64,000 bases of DNA, taken from contig JAWKZG010000014.1 in NCBI GenBank assembly GCA_041396125.1, positions 1 through 64,000 on the forward strand, read 5' to 3'. Within the stretch, counting starts at the first letter, position 1, and the number at the start of each line of letters is the position of its first letter. The position numbers and the translations under genes are program-made. This document shows, piece by piece, positions 10,101 to 19,954 of this stretch. The notes beneath the pieces are model-generated. The model saw only the letters and a list, made by a program, of their open reading frames with translations, searched no databases and was not told the DNA's origin. Source of the DNA: JAWKZG01 sp041396125 (lineage in GTDB: Bacteria > Pseudomonadota > Gammaproteobacteria > Competibacterales > Competibacteraceae).

Positions 10101-10481
10101 ATGGCGCGAGAGATTATAGTCACCGAGGCGGCACCGGCCGCTATTGGAACGTATTCACAAGCTGTCAAAGCAGGCAATACGGTGTATTTATCGGGTCAGA
10201 TTCCGCTAGACCCTAAATCCATGCAGCTGGTTGACGGCATTGAGGCCCAGATACATCAGGTTTTCACCAATCTGGCCGCTGTTGCGGAGGCGGCCGGGGG
10301 AAGTTTTGCTGATGTTGTCAAACTGACGATATTTCTTACTGATCTCAGCCATTTCGGGGTGGTTAATCAAATTATGGCTGAGTATTTCCAGGAGCCCTAT
10401 CCAGCGCGTGCGGCGGTGGGTGTTGCCCAGTTGCCCCGAGGTGCGGCGGTAGAAATGGAAGCAATAATGGTGCTGGAGTAG
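10101..10481 (+). CDS. ridA: RidA family enamine/imine deaminase
   Basis: 126 residues. Hydrolyses reactive 2-aminoacrylate and related imines released by PLP enzymes. The family signatures are AIGTYSQAVKAGNTVYLSGQ, the catalytic Arg in YPARAAVGVAQLPRGA, and the terminal EMEAIMVLE. It follows spoT by 30 bp, as it often does in this group. Confidence 0.95.
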   Translation: MAREIIVTEAAPAAIGTYSQAVKAGNTVYLSGQIPLDPKSMQLVDGIEAQIHQVFTNLAAVAEAAGGSFADVVKLTIFLTDLSHFGVVNQIMAEYFQEPYPARAAVGVAQLPRGAAVEMEAIMVLE

Positions 10482-10589
10482 CGGATTAGGTCATTAATTC
10501 GGGCCGGCCAATAGCCAGGACGCTATGGGAGCGGCCTGGCTGGCTACCCTGTCAGACGGAAGTCTTGCACTGGATAAAACAGCGTGCAT

Positions 10590-10937
10590 TTACACCGAAA
10601 ATGATGAGCCACAGCCGCAGGTTGTTGTGGCATTGGGGTTGCGAATCACGAACTGTGCCCCCTGCAAATCTTCGGTATAGTCTATTTCGGCACCTGACAA
10701 GTATTGAAAACTCATCGGGTCCACCAAGAGTTTTACACCACATTGTTCCACCATTGTGTCACCGTCATCGGTGTTTTCATCAAAAGTAAAGCCGTACTGG
10801 AAACCTGAACAGCCGCCACCGCTGATAAAGACGCGCAGCATCAGGTTGGGATTGCCTTCTTCCTCAATCAAGTTTTTGACTTTGTTCGCAGCCTGGGTAG
10901 TGAAAACCAAGGGTGTATCTTCTACAACAGCGTTCAT
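10590..10937 (-). CDS. erpA: iron-sulfur cluster insertion protein ErpA
   Basis: 115 residues. A-type carrier that delivers Fe-S clusters to apoproteins, including IspG/IspH. Three conserved cysteines are visible: GGGCSGFQYGF and the C-terminal CGCGSSFSV. I chose the ATG at 10937, which has AGAGG just upstream; a TTG five codons earlier is less likely. It is divergent from the HisN-like phosphatase gene. Confidence 0.95.
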   Translation of the reverse strand: MNAVVEDTPLVFTTQAANKVKNLIEEEGNPNLMLRVFISGGGCSGFQYGFTFDENTDDGDTMVEQCGVKLLVDPMSFQYLSGAEIDYTEDLQGAQFVIRNPNATTTCGCGSSFSV

Positions 10938-11120
10938 GGCAACCTCTGTCAATTTAGTGTAACGGGTGATTCCGGATACCCCATTATGCAGTGGGCATTT
11001 TTACCCGGTCAAGGAAGTAACTTCGGTCAACATACAGCTAAGTATATATCCCGATTCTTTCTCTAAGGCACTAACATATGGTTAGGGTCGTTTTTTTCAA
11101 GGGTGAGGGCAGCTAACGCT

Positions 11121-11888
11121 ATGGTTGAAAAAGCGTTTGTTGAGACAGCGATCGCAGCAGTAAAAGCAGCGGAAGAAATTATCACATTTTATTATAAGCG
11201 ACAGTTGACGGTGGAGCTTAAAGCAGACTATACACCGGTTACGGTCGCAGACAAGGAGTCTGAGCAGGCAATCAAGCAAGTATTGTCTGCCGCTTTTCCT
11301 GAGCATGGGTTTTGGGGCGAAGAAACAGGTCATGAACGTTCCAGTAACGATTACGTATGGTTGATTGACCCGATCGATGGTACAAAAAGTTTCGTGCGCG
11401 AGAATCCTTTTTTCTCTACACAACTGGCCTTGCTGCATCGCGGAGAGGTCATCCTTGGGGTATCAAATGCGCCGGTGTTCAAGGAATTAGCCTGGGCAGA
11501 GCACGGACAAGGCGCATTTCTGAATGAGCAGCCGTTGCGGGTCAGTCAGATTGAACGCTGGGAAGATGTTACACTGTCTTTTGGTAATATCAAGACACTG
11601 GTGCGTACCCGTCCGGAGCAATTTGCTCGCCTAGTAGCATTATGTAATCGTACCAGAGGCTATGGCGATTTCTATCATTCTCATCTGCTGGCGGCGGGTA
11701 AAATCGATATGGTCATTGAATCTGATGTCAATATCCTGGATATCGCTGCTCTCAGCCTGATTGTGAAAGAGGCTGGCGGACAGGTAAGTGATCTGGACGG
11801 TAGGCCTATAAGGCTGGACAGCACAAGCTTTGTAGCTAGTAATGCTTTGTTGCATCAAGCATTGATCGAGATATTAGCAGACTATTAA
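11121..11888 (+). CDS. inositol monophosphatase family protein, HisN-like
   Basis: About 255 residues of the Li-sensitive, Mg-dependent phosphatase family. Metal-binding motifs are visible: GEETG (Glu ligand), DPIDGTKSFVRENPFFS and the C-terminal DVNILDIAALSLIVKEAGG. The FVRENP segment and overall length are closer to histidinol-phosphatase of the IMPase type (HisN) than to SuhB or CysQ. A true CysQ gene occurs separately at 22.7 kb. The start is the ATG at 11121. Confidence 0.82.
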   Translation: MVEKAFVETAIAAVKAAEEIITFYYKRQLTVELKADYTPVTVADKESEQAIKQVLSAAFPEHGFWGEETGHERSSNDYVWLIDPIDGTKSFVRENPFFSTQLALLHRGEVILGVSNAPVFKELAWAEHGQGAFLNEQPLRVSQIERWEDVTLSFGNIKTLVRTRPEQFARLVALCNRTRGYGDFYHSHLLAAGKIDMVIESDVNILDIAALSLIVKEAGGQVSDLDGRPIRLDSTSFVASNALLHQALIEILADY

Positions 11889-12103
11889 ATTTTGACTTTG
11901 CGATTCTTCTGAAAGATAATCCATAAGCTTTTTATTTTGCGTCTGTCCGGTTTGTGAAAAATAAATAAATAACATGATGTTGTGCTTAATTTTTAGGACT
12001 TAGGGACGATACTGTGTGGGCGGGTGAATCGCAAGATTCAAAAATAAGGGGGTGGGAGAAGAAACATGAAGGTTTCGTAATTTGTATTTGCTAGGAGGTG
12101 GGC

Positions 12104-12757
12104 ATGCGAGTATTACGCATTTGTTCGCAAAAATTTTTTAATATAAAACGTGTTCTAATCGTATCGATTTTAACATTTTGCTTTTGTCTAACATCAACGC
12201 AGTCCAAGGCATTGCCTATCTATACTGATGCGTTGTGGTTCGACAACAGCAACCCGGCACAGCAAAAAGGGCTTATAGCGGATCCTGCCGCTGAGCAAAA
12301 AGCAGCTCAAGTGGAACGCTTAACTGCTTATATAAAAGAAACATTTAATGTTTCGCACAATAAGACTGTAGCGATTGTCAGTGAGGCGGTCTACCATGCG
12401 CAACAGCACGATCTGCAACCTGAGCTTGTTCTGGCTGTGATCGCAGTAGAGTCAACTTTCCAGGAAGACGCGGTAAGTCCGGTTGGTGCTCGTGGGTTGA
12501 TGCAAATTATGCCGCGCGCGCATCCCAAGAAAGTCAAAGCTATTGGTGGTGTCGACGCGTTGTTTGACCCTAAGAAGAATATAGCAACGGGCGTGAAAAT
12601 CCTGTACGAGTATTTAAATCTCAGCAAAGGGAACTTGCGGCAAGCCCTGCTTCGCTATAACGGCAGTCTGGCACACCGTAACTCACCTTATGCCAATAAA
12701 GTATTAAGCGTGTACAAGAGACTCAAGAAAGTCGCAGCAACAGAGAGCATCTCATAG
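12104..12757 (+). CDS. lytic murein transglycosylase, SLT domain
   Basis: 217 residues. A Sec signal peptide (basic start, then a hydrophobic stretch ending near TQSKA) precedes a single SLT domain (PF01464). The catalytic Glu is in LAVIAVESTFQEDAVS, followed by GARGLMQIMP and the NIATGVKILYEYL and ALLRYNGS regions typical of family 1 enzymes. It would cleave peptidoglycan between MurNAc and GlcNAc in the periplasm. A strong AGGAGG site fixes the ATG at 12104. The 210 bp upstream are A/T-rich and show no gene. Confidence 0.88.
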   Translation: MRVLRICSQKFFNIKRVLIVSILTFCFCLTSTQSKALPIYTDALWFDNSNPAQQKGLIADPAAEQKAAQVERLTAYIKETFNVSHNKTVAIVSEAVYHAQQHDLQPELVLAVIAVESTFQEDAVSPVGARGLMQIMPRAHPKKVKAIGGVDALFDPKKNIATGVKILYEYLNLSKGNLRQALLRYNGSLAHRNSPYANKVLSVYKRLKKVAATESIS

Positions 12758-12903
12758 CTGGCCAGCGTTTTTGCTGCAGTATGAATATTCAGGGTAGCGG
12801 ACGGGTGGCCTGGTTCCGCTACCTGATGAAAGAAGTAACCTGCTAACCAGCATATTATTTACCTCTTATTTATCATCTCTATTTCCCCTCTCTTATTGCC
12901 AGG

Positions 12904-13326
12904 CTAGAAGGGTTTGAGGCTGGCCAGGAGTACGATTGCAATTAGCACGATTACCGGTGCTTCATTAAACCAGCGATACCACACATGGCTGTGCTGGTTT
13001 TGGTCGTTTTTGAACGTTTTGAGCAAACTACCACACCACAAGTGGTAGATTACCAAGATTCCCACCAGACACAATTTTACGTGCAGCCAGCCCATGTTGC
13101 CATAGGCGGCCCAAGCGTAATCCCACAGCATCCACAATCCAAATAGCAAGGTAGCTATCATGCTGGGTGTCATGATGCCAGCATAGAGCTTGCGCTCCAT
13201 GATTTTGAAGCGATCAATGCTCGCCTGATCTTCGCTCATGGCGTGATAGACAAACAGGCGGGGCAGATAAAATAGCCCGGCAAACCAGGTGACCATGGAG
13301 ATAATGTGTAGAGCTTTAAGCCACAT
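12904..13326 (-). CDS. hemJ: HemJ-like protoporphyrinogen oxidase (UPF0093)
   Basis: 140 residues with four membrane segments. The N-terminal ALHIISMVTWFAGLFYLPRL, with conserved His and Trp, and a later segment with WLHVKLCLVGILVIYH match HemJ/UPF0093, which oxidises protoporphyrinogen IX. No hemG or hemY is seen in the window. It lies immediately downstream of the TlpA-like gene on the same strand (9 bp gap), suggesting one transcript. Confidence 0.85.
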   Translation of the reverse strand: MWLKALHIISMVTWFAGLFYLPRLFVYHAMSEDQASIDRFKIMERKLYAGIMTPSMIATLLFGLWMLWDYAWAAYGNMGWLHVKLCLVGILVIYHLWCGSLLKTFKNDQNQHSHVWYRWFNEAPVIVLIAIVLLASLKPF

Positions 13327-13335
13327 CAGCGTTTC

Positions 13336-13851
13336 CTATAACCATTGATCTAATTGTTTATTAAGTTCTTCGAAATCAACCTGGCCAACGAGTTGTTGCG
13401 TTATTTCACCTGTTGGGGAAATTAAAAAAGTTATTGGTGTGACATCGACATCGCCAAATGCTGTTGTCACCTGACCCATTGGATCCAGCGCGATAGGGAA
13501 GCTCCAGTTGAAGCGTTCAGCAAATGCTAACACCCAGTCAGCACGGTCATAAGGCATGGCAACTGCAAATAAATGCAAGCCCTGCTGACGGTGCCGCTGA
13601 TAAAGTGCTTCCCAATCAGCCATTTCTGCCATGCAAATGGTACAGCTTGTGGCCCAGAAGGTGACAATGGCCGGGCGACCACGATGTTCTGCCAGCGGTA
13701 TCTGGCGACCGTCAATAAGATTAAAAGTGACCGCTGGCGCGCTTACAGCTTGTGTGGTTTGCAGTAGCAACCAAAGTAGCGCTGCTGCCGCCAGCGTGCC
13801 GACTAGAAATATGAGACTGCGCAGTCGTGCTTTACCATTGAAAAAACGCAT
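13336..13851 (-). CDS. TlpA-like membrane-anchored thioredoxin
   Basis: 171 residues. An N-terminal membrane anchor (about residues 10-30) is followed by a thioredoxin fold facing the periplasm. The active-site motif is CTIC within ATSCTICMAEM; the conserved cis-proline is in DVTPITFLISPTGEI. Probably a thiol-disulfide reductase of the TlpA/ResA group. The substrate is unknown. It is followed directly by hemJ. Confidence 0.85.
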   Translation of the reverse strand: MRFFNGKARLRSLIFLVGTLAAAALLWLLLQTTQAVSAPAVTFNLIDGRQIPLAEHRGRPAIVTFWATSCTICMAEMADWEALYQRHRQQGLHLFAVAMPYDRADWVLAFAERFNWSFPIALDPMGQVTTAFGDVDVTPITFLISPTGEITQQLVGQVDFEELNKQLDQWL

Positions 13852-13930
13852 TTGTTTGTTGTTATATCAATCAGTAGGTGTAGGGGTACGAATAGCGATA
13901 TAGATCCATTTGGCTCTCTAGCATGGAAAA

Positions 13931-15682
13931 TTATTTACTTTTGTAGGCAAAACGATAGCTTCGTTCAATATCCTGCCGTGTGATCAGGCCCCGCACTCGT
14001 CCGGTATGAGCCGAAATCACATACAGAGCTTCTACTTCTCTCGCGTCCATTTTCTTTAACGCACTTAATAAAGTCGCCTGACTGGAGAGGGGTTCACACG
14101 GCAAGCGCCGCAGTGGTATTGCTGTTAAATCCAGGGTGACAGGCGTACCCGTGAATTGCGTGTCGACGTAGCGTAAAAGCTCGGCGGTAAAAATAGCCAA
14201 AGGTTGCGATTGGCTTGATCGAAGTAATAACCAAGTGGGCGGATTAGCAGCGATGCTGGCGTAGGCATCAGCGTTCAGCTTTTCTTCAACCAGGCGTATC
14301 CGGCGATCCATGGCTGTAGCGACACCCAGCCGCTGCAAAAATTTTGACACTGGGTCAAGTTCACGATACTCAATGCCGCGTATACGCAGCAACTGTAAAA
14401 ACAAAGATGGGGTGCGAAGGGCATGTTGAGCGGTCAGGGTAGCGGCGGTCACAGCGATCATACCGGGCAAAATAATGTGTGAATTATACGTTAATTCCAA
14501 TAAGGCGGTTAGTCCTGCCAGAGGTGCATTGAGCGTAGCAGCCATCATTGCGGCCATGCCCAGCATAGCGTAGAACCCGACGGGTGTGGTCGTACCGGCC
14601 AGAAAGTCGATGCTTTGGCCCATCACACCTCCTGCCAAGGCACCTATCACTAAAGTGGGTCCGATCACGCCACCCGGAATACCGGCTCCGAGGCAGATAA
14701 CGGTAGCAGCGATTTTGCCAAGCAATAGAATAATCAGCATGGTGCTGGCTAATTGACCTAATAAAACCGCATTGACGGTGTCGTATCCGATGCCCAGGGC
14801 TTCCGGAACGAATAAGCCGAGCAGCCCTGTCAGAAACCCCGCAGCCAGCATCCGTTGCCAGATGAGAATGGTAGCCACGCGGCGGGTCAGTGCCAGTAGC
14901 AGGCGGATGAAAACTGCTGCCAGTGTACCGAGTATTGCCCCCATGGCTACGATATATAACAGATCGAGCAAAGAACCAAGCTCAATGGCCGGAACAGCAA
15001 ATACTGGTTGTGAACCAAAAACGCTGCGAGCGACAGCAGTGGCGCTAACAGCTGCCAGGATAATAGGTGTAAAGCCTGCCAGCGTATATTCAATGAGTAA
15101 TACTTCCAGCGTGAACACCACGCCTGCCAATGGGGTATTGAAGGCCGCTGCGATAGCGCCCGCTGTGCCGCATGCCACGAGTACACGAATGCTGTTGGCA
15201 GATAAGCGTAATTGTTGGCCTAGCCAGCTGCCGCAGGCGGCACCGATATGGATCGAGGGGCCTTCCCGGCCTACCGAATGACCGGAAAAGATCGATACCG
15301 CTGCTGCAACAAGTTGTATACCCGCATTTTTCAAAGGCAGTAGCCCATCATGGTGCGCCAGACAGTTCAAGACATGGATGACCCCGACCTGCTGGTCGGC
15401 AGGGCTGAGTCGATGAAACCACCAACCCAGCAAGCCGCCGCCCAGTGTTGGTAATAACAGTCTCAACCAGGCATCGATCAATTCAAAATTCTCGAGATCA
15501 ATGCCAAACAGTGTATCGGGCCAGACCAGCAGCAGACGGAAGGCAACCATAACCACCCCTGCCACAACGCCTGTGATGAGGCCCAGGATTGCTAGTGGAG
15601 CGATAACATCCGGGCGGGCTAAGCTGAAGTGTAACTGCTCGATCCGTTCAGGTAGCCATTGTCGTAGTGATCGTTTAGGCAT
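13931..15682 (-). CDS. CLC-type chloride channel/antiporter with C-terminal CBS-like region
   Basis: 583 residues. The membrane part (about residues 25-440) carries CLC signatures: the gating-glutamate motif GREGPSIHIG and the pore motif GAGIPGGVIGP. The last 140 residues are soluble and resemble a CBS pair; the final LYVISAHTGRVRGLITRQDI is CBS-like. Such proteins exchange Cl- for H+ or conduct Cl- across the inner membrane. It stands alone, divergent from argC. Confidence 0.92.
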   Translation of the reverse strand: MPKRSLRQWLPERIEQLHFSLARPDVIAPLAILGLITGVVAGVVMVAFRLLLVWPDTLFGIDLENFELIDAWLRLLLPTLGGGLLGWWFHRLSPADQQVGVIHVLNCLAHHDGLLPLKNAGIQLVAAAVSIFSGHSVGREGPSIHIGAACGSWLGQQLRLSANSIRVLVACGTAGAIAAAFNTPLAGVVFTLEVLLIEYTLAGFTPIILAAVSATAVARSVFGSQPVFAVPAIELGSLLDLLYIVAMGAILGTLAAVFIRLLLALTRRVATILIWQRMLAAGFLTGLLGLFVPEALGIGYDTVNAVLLGQLASTMLIILLLGKIAATVICLGAGIPGGVIGPTLVIGALAGGVMGQSIDFLAGTTTPVGFYAMLGMAAMMAATLNAPLAGLTALLELTYNSHIILPGMIAVTAATLTAQHALRTPSLFLQLLRIRGIEYRELDPVSKFLQRLGVATAMDRRIRLVEEKLNADAYASIAANPPTWLLLRSSQSQPLAIFTAELLRYVDTQFTGTPVTLDLTAIPLRRLPCEPLSSQATLLSALKKMDAREVEALYVISAHTGRVRGLITRQDIERSYRFAYKSK

Positions 15683-15933
15683 AAGAGCGATAGTTTATCG
15701 TACTGAGCTTGGCGGAACCTCGAACAGTCCGTATTATTAACGTAAATAATTGTCAGTCTGAGCATAAAAATACGTTGCATCGGGCAGGAACTGATTGGAT
15801 CGGTGCTTTTCCCCAAAACTAAATCAGCTTTTTTATGTTGTTGCTCATTGCTCAGGCTGAAATTTTTGCAGAAAATCTATAACAGGCCCTGAGCTGGTCT
15901 TAAGTAGTTAACTACATCTATCTGGATAGCACT

Positions 15934-16961
15934 ATGATTAAAGTTGGGATTGTTGGTGGTACCGGTTATACCGGCGTTGAATTATTACGTCTCTTGGCGC
16001 GCCATCCGCAGGTTAGCCTGCAGTGCATCACGTCGCGCAAAGAAGCGGGCAGGCCGGTTGTTGATTTATTCCCGAATCTGCGTGGCTATGTTGATATCAA
16101 CTACTCCGACCCGGCAGATGCGGGATTAACGGATTGTGATCTGGTGTTCTATGCCACACCAAATGGTACCGCCATGCAAAATGTACCGGAACTGTTGGCA
16201 CAGGGCGTCAGGGTCATTGACCTGGCCGCTGATTTCCGGCTGCACGATCCGGCTGTGTGGAAGCAGTGGTATGGCATGCCACACAGCTGCCCGTCATTAT
16301 TGGCGGATGCGGTATATGGCCTGCCGGAAATCAATCGCGAACGTATCCGTCAGGCCCGGCTGGTCGCCAATCCGGGATGTTATGCTACTGCAGTCCAATT
16401 GGCTATTCTGCCTTTGCTGGAGGCAGATATTGTAAATAATCCATATCTTATTGCCGATTGTCAATCTGGCGCCAGTGGGGCAGGGCGAGGTGCGGAGGTA
16501 GCGAATCTGCTGGCCGAAGCGGGCGATAGCTTTAAAGCCTATAAAGCGTCAGGACACCGCCATCTGCCGGAAATTCGACAGAGTTTGCAGGAGGCAACAG
16601 GCCGTGATATTGCGCGACTTCGTACCCCATCTGCTGCCCATGATACGAGGAATCCATGTAACATTTTACGCGCAGTTGACAGCCCCTGATGTTGACCTAC
16701 AGCAGTTATTCCAAACGCGTTATCAGAACGAACCGTTTGTGGATTTGATGCCGCCTGGCTCGCATCCGGAGACGCGCAGTGTCAGAGGCAGCAATATGTG
16801 TCGGATTGCACTGCATCAGCCACAAGGAAGAGACTGTTGTCGTGCTTGCCGTACTGGATAATCTGGTTAAAGGCGCAGCCGGCCAAGCCGTTCAGAATAT
16901 GAACCTGATGTATGACTGGCCGGAAACCAGTGGCCTGGACGTGATAGCGTTGCTGCCTTAA
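15934..16961 (+). CDS. argC: N-acetyl-gamma-glutamyl-phosphate reductase, two frameshifts
   Basis: Arginine biosynthesis step 3. The N-terminal GGTGYTGVELLRLL is the NADP-binding loop, and the catalytic Cys lies in VANPGCYATAVQLAILPLL. The frame is lost near 16612, where the FVPHLLPMIRGIHVTFYA segment moves to another frame, and again near 16826, after which ETVVVLAVLDNLVKGAAGQA and the conserved NLMYDWPETSGL end follow in the third frame. Each break fits one missing base. The restored length is about 343 residues, normal for ArgC. The stop overlaps by 4 bp the stop of convergent hslR. Errors rather than decay are favoured. Confidence 0.92.
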
Positions 16962-17358
16962 CTGTCACTATCGCTGCGGCGGATAAAGCGAATGATCTGG
17001 CGGCGCTCTTTCTTGTTGGGCCGACGTTCCGGTATCGGGGTGCCGTAGGCATTCAGCCGACGCTGCTCGGCATCGGTTTGGCGGCGGGCGATGCTGGCAG
17101 CGGTTTCCTCATAAAGCAAGGCAGCTTCGCTGGCGGGTCCGCGTCGATCAGACAGGTTTTTTACAACAACCTCCATGACCTGGTGCCCACGCTGAATTCT
17201 GAGCACATTGCCGACATTGACCACACGGGCCGGTTTAACCCGCTGTTCATTGACATGTACTTTACCTCCGCTGACAGCCTCTGTTGCCAGCGAACGGGTT
17301 TTAAAAAAACGGGCCGCCCACAGCCATTTATCGAGCCTGATACGCGGCGTTCCAGCAT
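16958..17358 (-). CDS. hslR: Hsp15-like S4-domain RNA-binding protein, start frameshifted
   Basis: Heat-shock protein 15 family, which binds free 50S subunits carrying nascent chains. The S4 motif RLDKWLWAARFFKTRSLA and GKVHVNEQRVKPARVV are in one frame with the basic C-terminal tail (RRPNKKERRQI). That frame has no ATG, GTG or TTG. An ATG at 17358 reads MLER in another frame and would join RIRLDKW if one base were restored near 17345 in a C-run. The restored length is about 134 residues, as in E. coli (133). Confidence 0.82.
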
Positions 17359-17420
17359 CAGAAGATGAGACTGAAATACGTATTACCTTGTCGTCAGATC
17401 AAAAAAATGCAAGTCTGCCA

Positions 17421-17720
17421 TCACGATACGTGCTGGCTTTTAGGCGTCGTTTTTGCTGGATCTGGCTCGGGATCTGGCAGCGTGATATTCAACTCCAATA
17501 CCTCGTAATTACCCTCGCGGTCCAAGTTTACCTTGACATGATCCTGGCTGATCATGACATATTTACGTACGACTGCCAGCAACTCCTGCTGCATACGCTG
17601 TAAATAATCGGGGTTAAGCGAGGCGTTACGCCCTTCGCGTGCAACGATAATTTGCAGCCGTTCTTTCGCTGTGCTGGCTGAGTTTGGCCGAGAAGACCGG
17701 AAAATTTCGAGAAAACGCAT
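17421..17720 (-). CDS. minE: cell division topological specificity factor MinE
   Basis: 99 residues. The N-terminal membrane-targeting and anti-MinCD helix is followed by the dimerisation domain (AKERLQIIVAREGR, YLQRMQQELLAVVRKYV). It displaces MinC from MinD and drives pole-to-pole oscillation. The ATG lies 2 bp after the minD stop, so the two are translationally coupled. Confidence 0.95.
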   Translation of the reverse strand: MRFLEIFRSSRPNSASTAKERLQIIVAREGRNASLNPDYLQRMQQELLAVVRKYVMISQDHVKVNLDREGNYEVLELNITLPDPEPDPAKTTPKSQHVS

Positions 17721-17722
17721 GA

Positions 17723-18532
17723 TCAGTTACCGAACAGCCGTTTTAATAGGCCTTTCCGTTCTGGGTTAACAAAACGCAGAGGACGTTCCTCGCCAAGAAA
17801 ACGCGCGATCATATCCTGATAGGCTTGACCAGCATCGCTTTTAGGTTCAAGCACTACCGGCGTGCCTTCATTCGAGGCTAACAGTACACTTTGGGATTCG
17901 GGAATCAAACCCAATAGAGGAATACCCAGTATTTCCAATATATCCTCAAGGCCCAGCATATCACCCCGCAGTACGCGTTCTGCCGAATAACGAGTGACTA
18001 CCAAGTGTTCTTTAATGGGTTCTTCACCCCGTTCTGCGCGCCGTGACCGACTGGCCATCAGGCCTAAAACCCGGTCTGAGTCGCGTACTGAGGAAACTTC
18101 CGGGTTAGTGACAACCAAGGCTTCATCGGCATGATACATCGCCATATGAGCACCGTGCTCGATGCCAGCAGGCGAATCGCAGACAACATATTCGAATGCC
18201 TCGCGCAATTCATTGATAATGCGTTCGACACCTTCCTGCGTCAGTGCTTCTTTATCGCGTGTTTGTGAGGCCGGCAGAATATAGAGGTTTTCGGTTCGTT
18301 TATCTTTAATCAGAGCTTGATTAAGATTGGCTTCTCCATTAATAACATTAACAAAGTCATATACCACCCGCCGCTCGCAACCCATCACCAAATCAAGGTT
18401 ACGCAGACCTACATCAAAATCGACCACTGCGGTACGATGACCTTGCTGTGCTAGCCCGGTTGCAAAATTGGCACTGGTCGTCGTTTTGCCGACGCCTCCC
18501 TTGCCTGAAGTGACAACAACTACTTTTGACAA
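17723..18532 (-). CDS. minD: septum site-determining ATPase MinD
   Basis: Deviant Walker A ATPase: VVVTSGKGGVGKTT starts a few residues from the N-terminus. It recruits MinC to the membrane; the C-terminal ERKGLLKRLFGN is the amphipathic targeting helix. I place the start at a TTG (18532), because GGGAGGA lies just upstream and the product then begins MSKVVVVTSG as in other MinD proteins. The longer reading from a GTG at 18559 would place the ribosome-binding site inside the gene. Length 269-270 residues, as in E. coli. Confidence 0.95.
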   Translation of the reverse strand: MSKVVVVTSGKGGVGKTTTSANFATGLAQQGHRTAVVDFDVGLRNLDLVMGCERRVVYDFVNVINGEANLNQALIKDKRTENLYILPASQTRDKEALTQEGVERIINELREAFEYVVCDSPAGIEHGAHMAMYHADEALVVTNPEVSSVRDSDRVLGLMASRSRRAERGEEPIKEHLVVTRYSAERVLRGDMLGLEDILEILGIPLLGLIPESQSVLLASNEGTPVVLEPKSDAGQAYQDMIARFLGEERPLRFVNPERKGLLKRLFGN

Positions 18533-18566
18533 AAAAGTATCCTCCCTATTAATGCTCACAGAGCGC

Positions 18567-19365
18567 TCAGCGAGCGAGCAGCTCTATCATAAGCTTTTCA
18601 TTTGTTAAAAAAATTTGTTTAGGCTTGTTTTTTTCGGCCTCGTCAGGCTCGTCTAGTATACGGTAGTTGCCAGCAATAGAGATCAGTTGAGCCCTCCAAG
18701 CTGTGGCAAAAAATCCGCGCAGTATTATCGCCTTTAACGCCGGCTAACGCGCGTCCCCGCAGCGGGCCGTAAATATGAATATTGCCGTCAGCCAGCACTT
18801 CCGCGCCATTACTGACTGCCCCCAGTACGATTAAGTCCCCTTTGGGAGCATAGATTTGCTGACCAGATCGGATCGGCTGGGTGAGAAGCCGACTGTATGA
18901 GGTGCCGTCTGTGCTAGGGGCTGTGCGTAGAGTAGCCGTTTTATCAGGCTGCTCATCAGTTTTTTCCTGGTCTGCAGAGGGCAGCCCCTGGTCGAGTGCA
19001 GGGGTGGCACGTCGGGTTGCTGCGGAGCGATGATCCGGCAGGATTGACAAGCCGGCCATGCGAGCAGCTGTTTGCAGCGATTCTGTGCCATTGCGAATGC
19101 CTACAGGCACCATTCCGCGCGATCGCAAAATGGCGGACAGGGCGGCAAAGTCCAAAGACTCATCCTTATCAGTTAACTCTGACAAGTCGATGACGACCGG
19201 TGCATTTTGAAAGAAACTGGGGGCTTGGTTGATTTTGATGAGCAACTGCTGATCGATAAGCACGAGATCGGTGCGCTTCAGCTGCAGAATAGTGAGCGTG
19301 AACAAGCTGCCTTTCAGCTCGAAAGCCGGGCGTTGCTGATTGTCAGTGGAAACGGCTGTTTTCAT
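18567..19365 (-). CDS. minC: septum site-determining protein MinC, 3' frameshift
   Basis: FtsZ polymerisation inhibitor. The N-terminal domain (FELKGSLFTLTILQL) is followed by a linker and the C-terminal beta-helix (GQQIYAPKGDLIVLGAVSNG, GPLRGRALAGVKGD). The uninterrupted frame ends at 18643, just after IFCHSLEG. One extra base in the G-run near 18692 restores QLISIAGNYRILDE and a tail to the stop at 18567-18569, giving about 265 residues. The minC-minD-minE order is standard. Confidence 0.92.
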
Positions 19366-19496
19366 TGTTGGATTACGGCAAAAACGTGTCGGGGGAAAGT
19401 CTGTGCAAGCGTGCCACTCTAAACAGTTTTGAGATGGTATTCAAGAGCCTGGCTTACGCCAGCATAATGGAGAATTTACTGAGTTAAATTCGTGGC

Positions 19497-19946
19497 TTAG
19501 CTTGGAGTGACAGGTAATTTCTCAATCAGGTAGTCCTCCGGGTCATGAACGTGATTCTCGCTGATGGCCCAATCTCGCACTGATACACCACAGGTGTGTA
19601 CCGTAGCTGCTGAACCGCTACGCAGCGGATGCCAGCTGGGCAGATCCTTGCCTTCTGCCAATAATCGATAGGCGCAACTTTCTGGCAGCCAATAGTAACT
19701 GACTACATCAGCCGGACGCAGCTGTACACAGTCTGGCACCCAGCGTTGTCGCTCCTGGTAGTGTGAACAACGGCATGTTGTGACATTCAGAAGTTTACAG
19801 GCAACCTGGCTATAGTGTAATTCGCCGCTGTCCTGATCTTCGAATTTATGCAGACAGCAGCGACCACAACCGTCACACAATGACTCCCATTCCTTGGGAG
19901 TCATTTCTGTTAACTGCTTGCGGCGCCAGAAGGGTTCATTTTTCAT
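19497..19946 (-). CDS. YcgN family cysteine-cluster protein (UPF0260)
   Basis: 149 residues. The cysteine-rich signature CDGCGRCCLHK near residue 24 and later CRCSHY and DCVQL fit the UPF0260/YkgJ-like zinc or iron cluster family, of unknown function. In E. coli the homologous ycgN also lies beside minCDE. The gene starts 8 bp after the CBS-domain gene ends and is probably co-transcribed with it. Confidence 0.9.
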   Translation of the reverse strand: MKNEPFWRRKQLTEMTPKEWESLCDGCGRCCLHKFEDQDSGELHYSQVACKLLNVTTCRCSHYQERQRWVPDCVQLRPADVVSYYWLPESCAYRLLAEGKDLPSWHPLRSGSAATVHTCGVSVRDWAISENHVHDPEDYLIEKLPVTPS

Positions 19947-19954
19947 TGGTTTTT

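Noticed and set aside
15934..16961. argC as a true pseudogene (arginine auxotroph)
   Set aside because: The active site and the rest are intact, and both breaks are single missing bases like those in spoT and minC.
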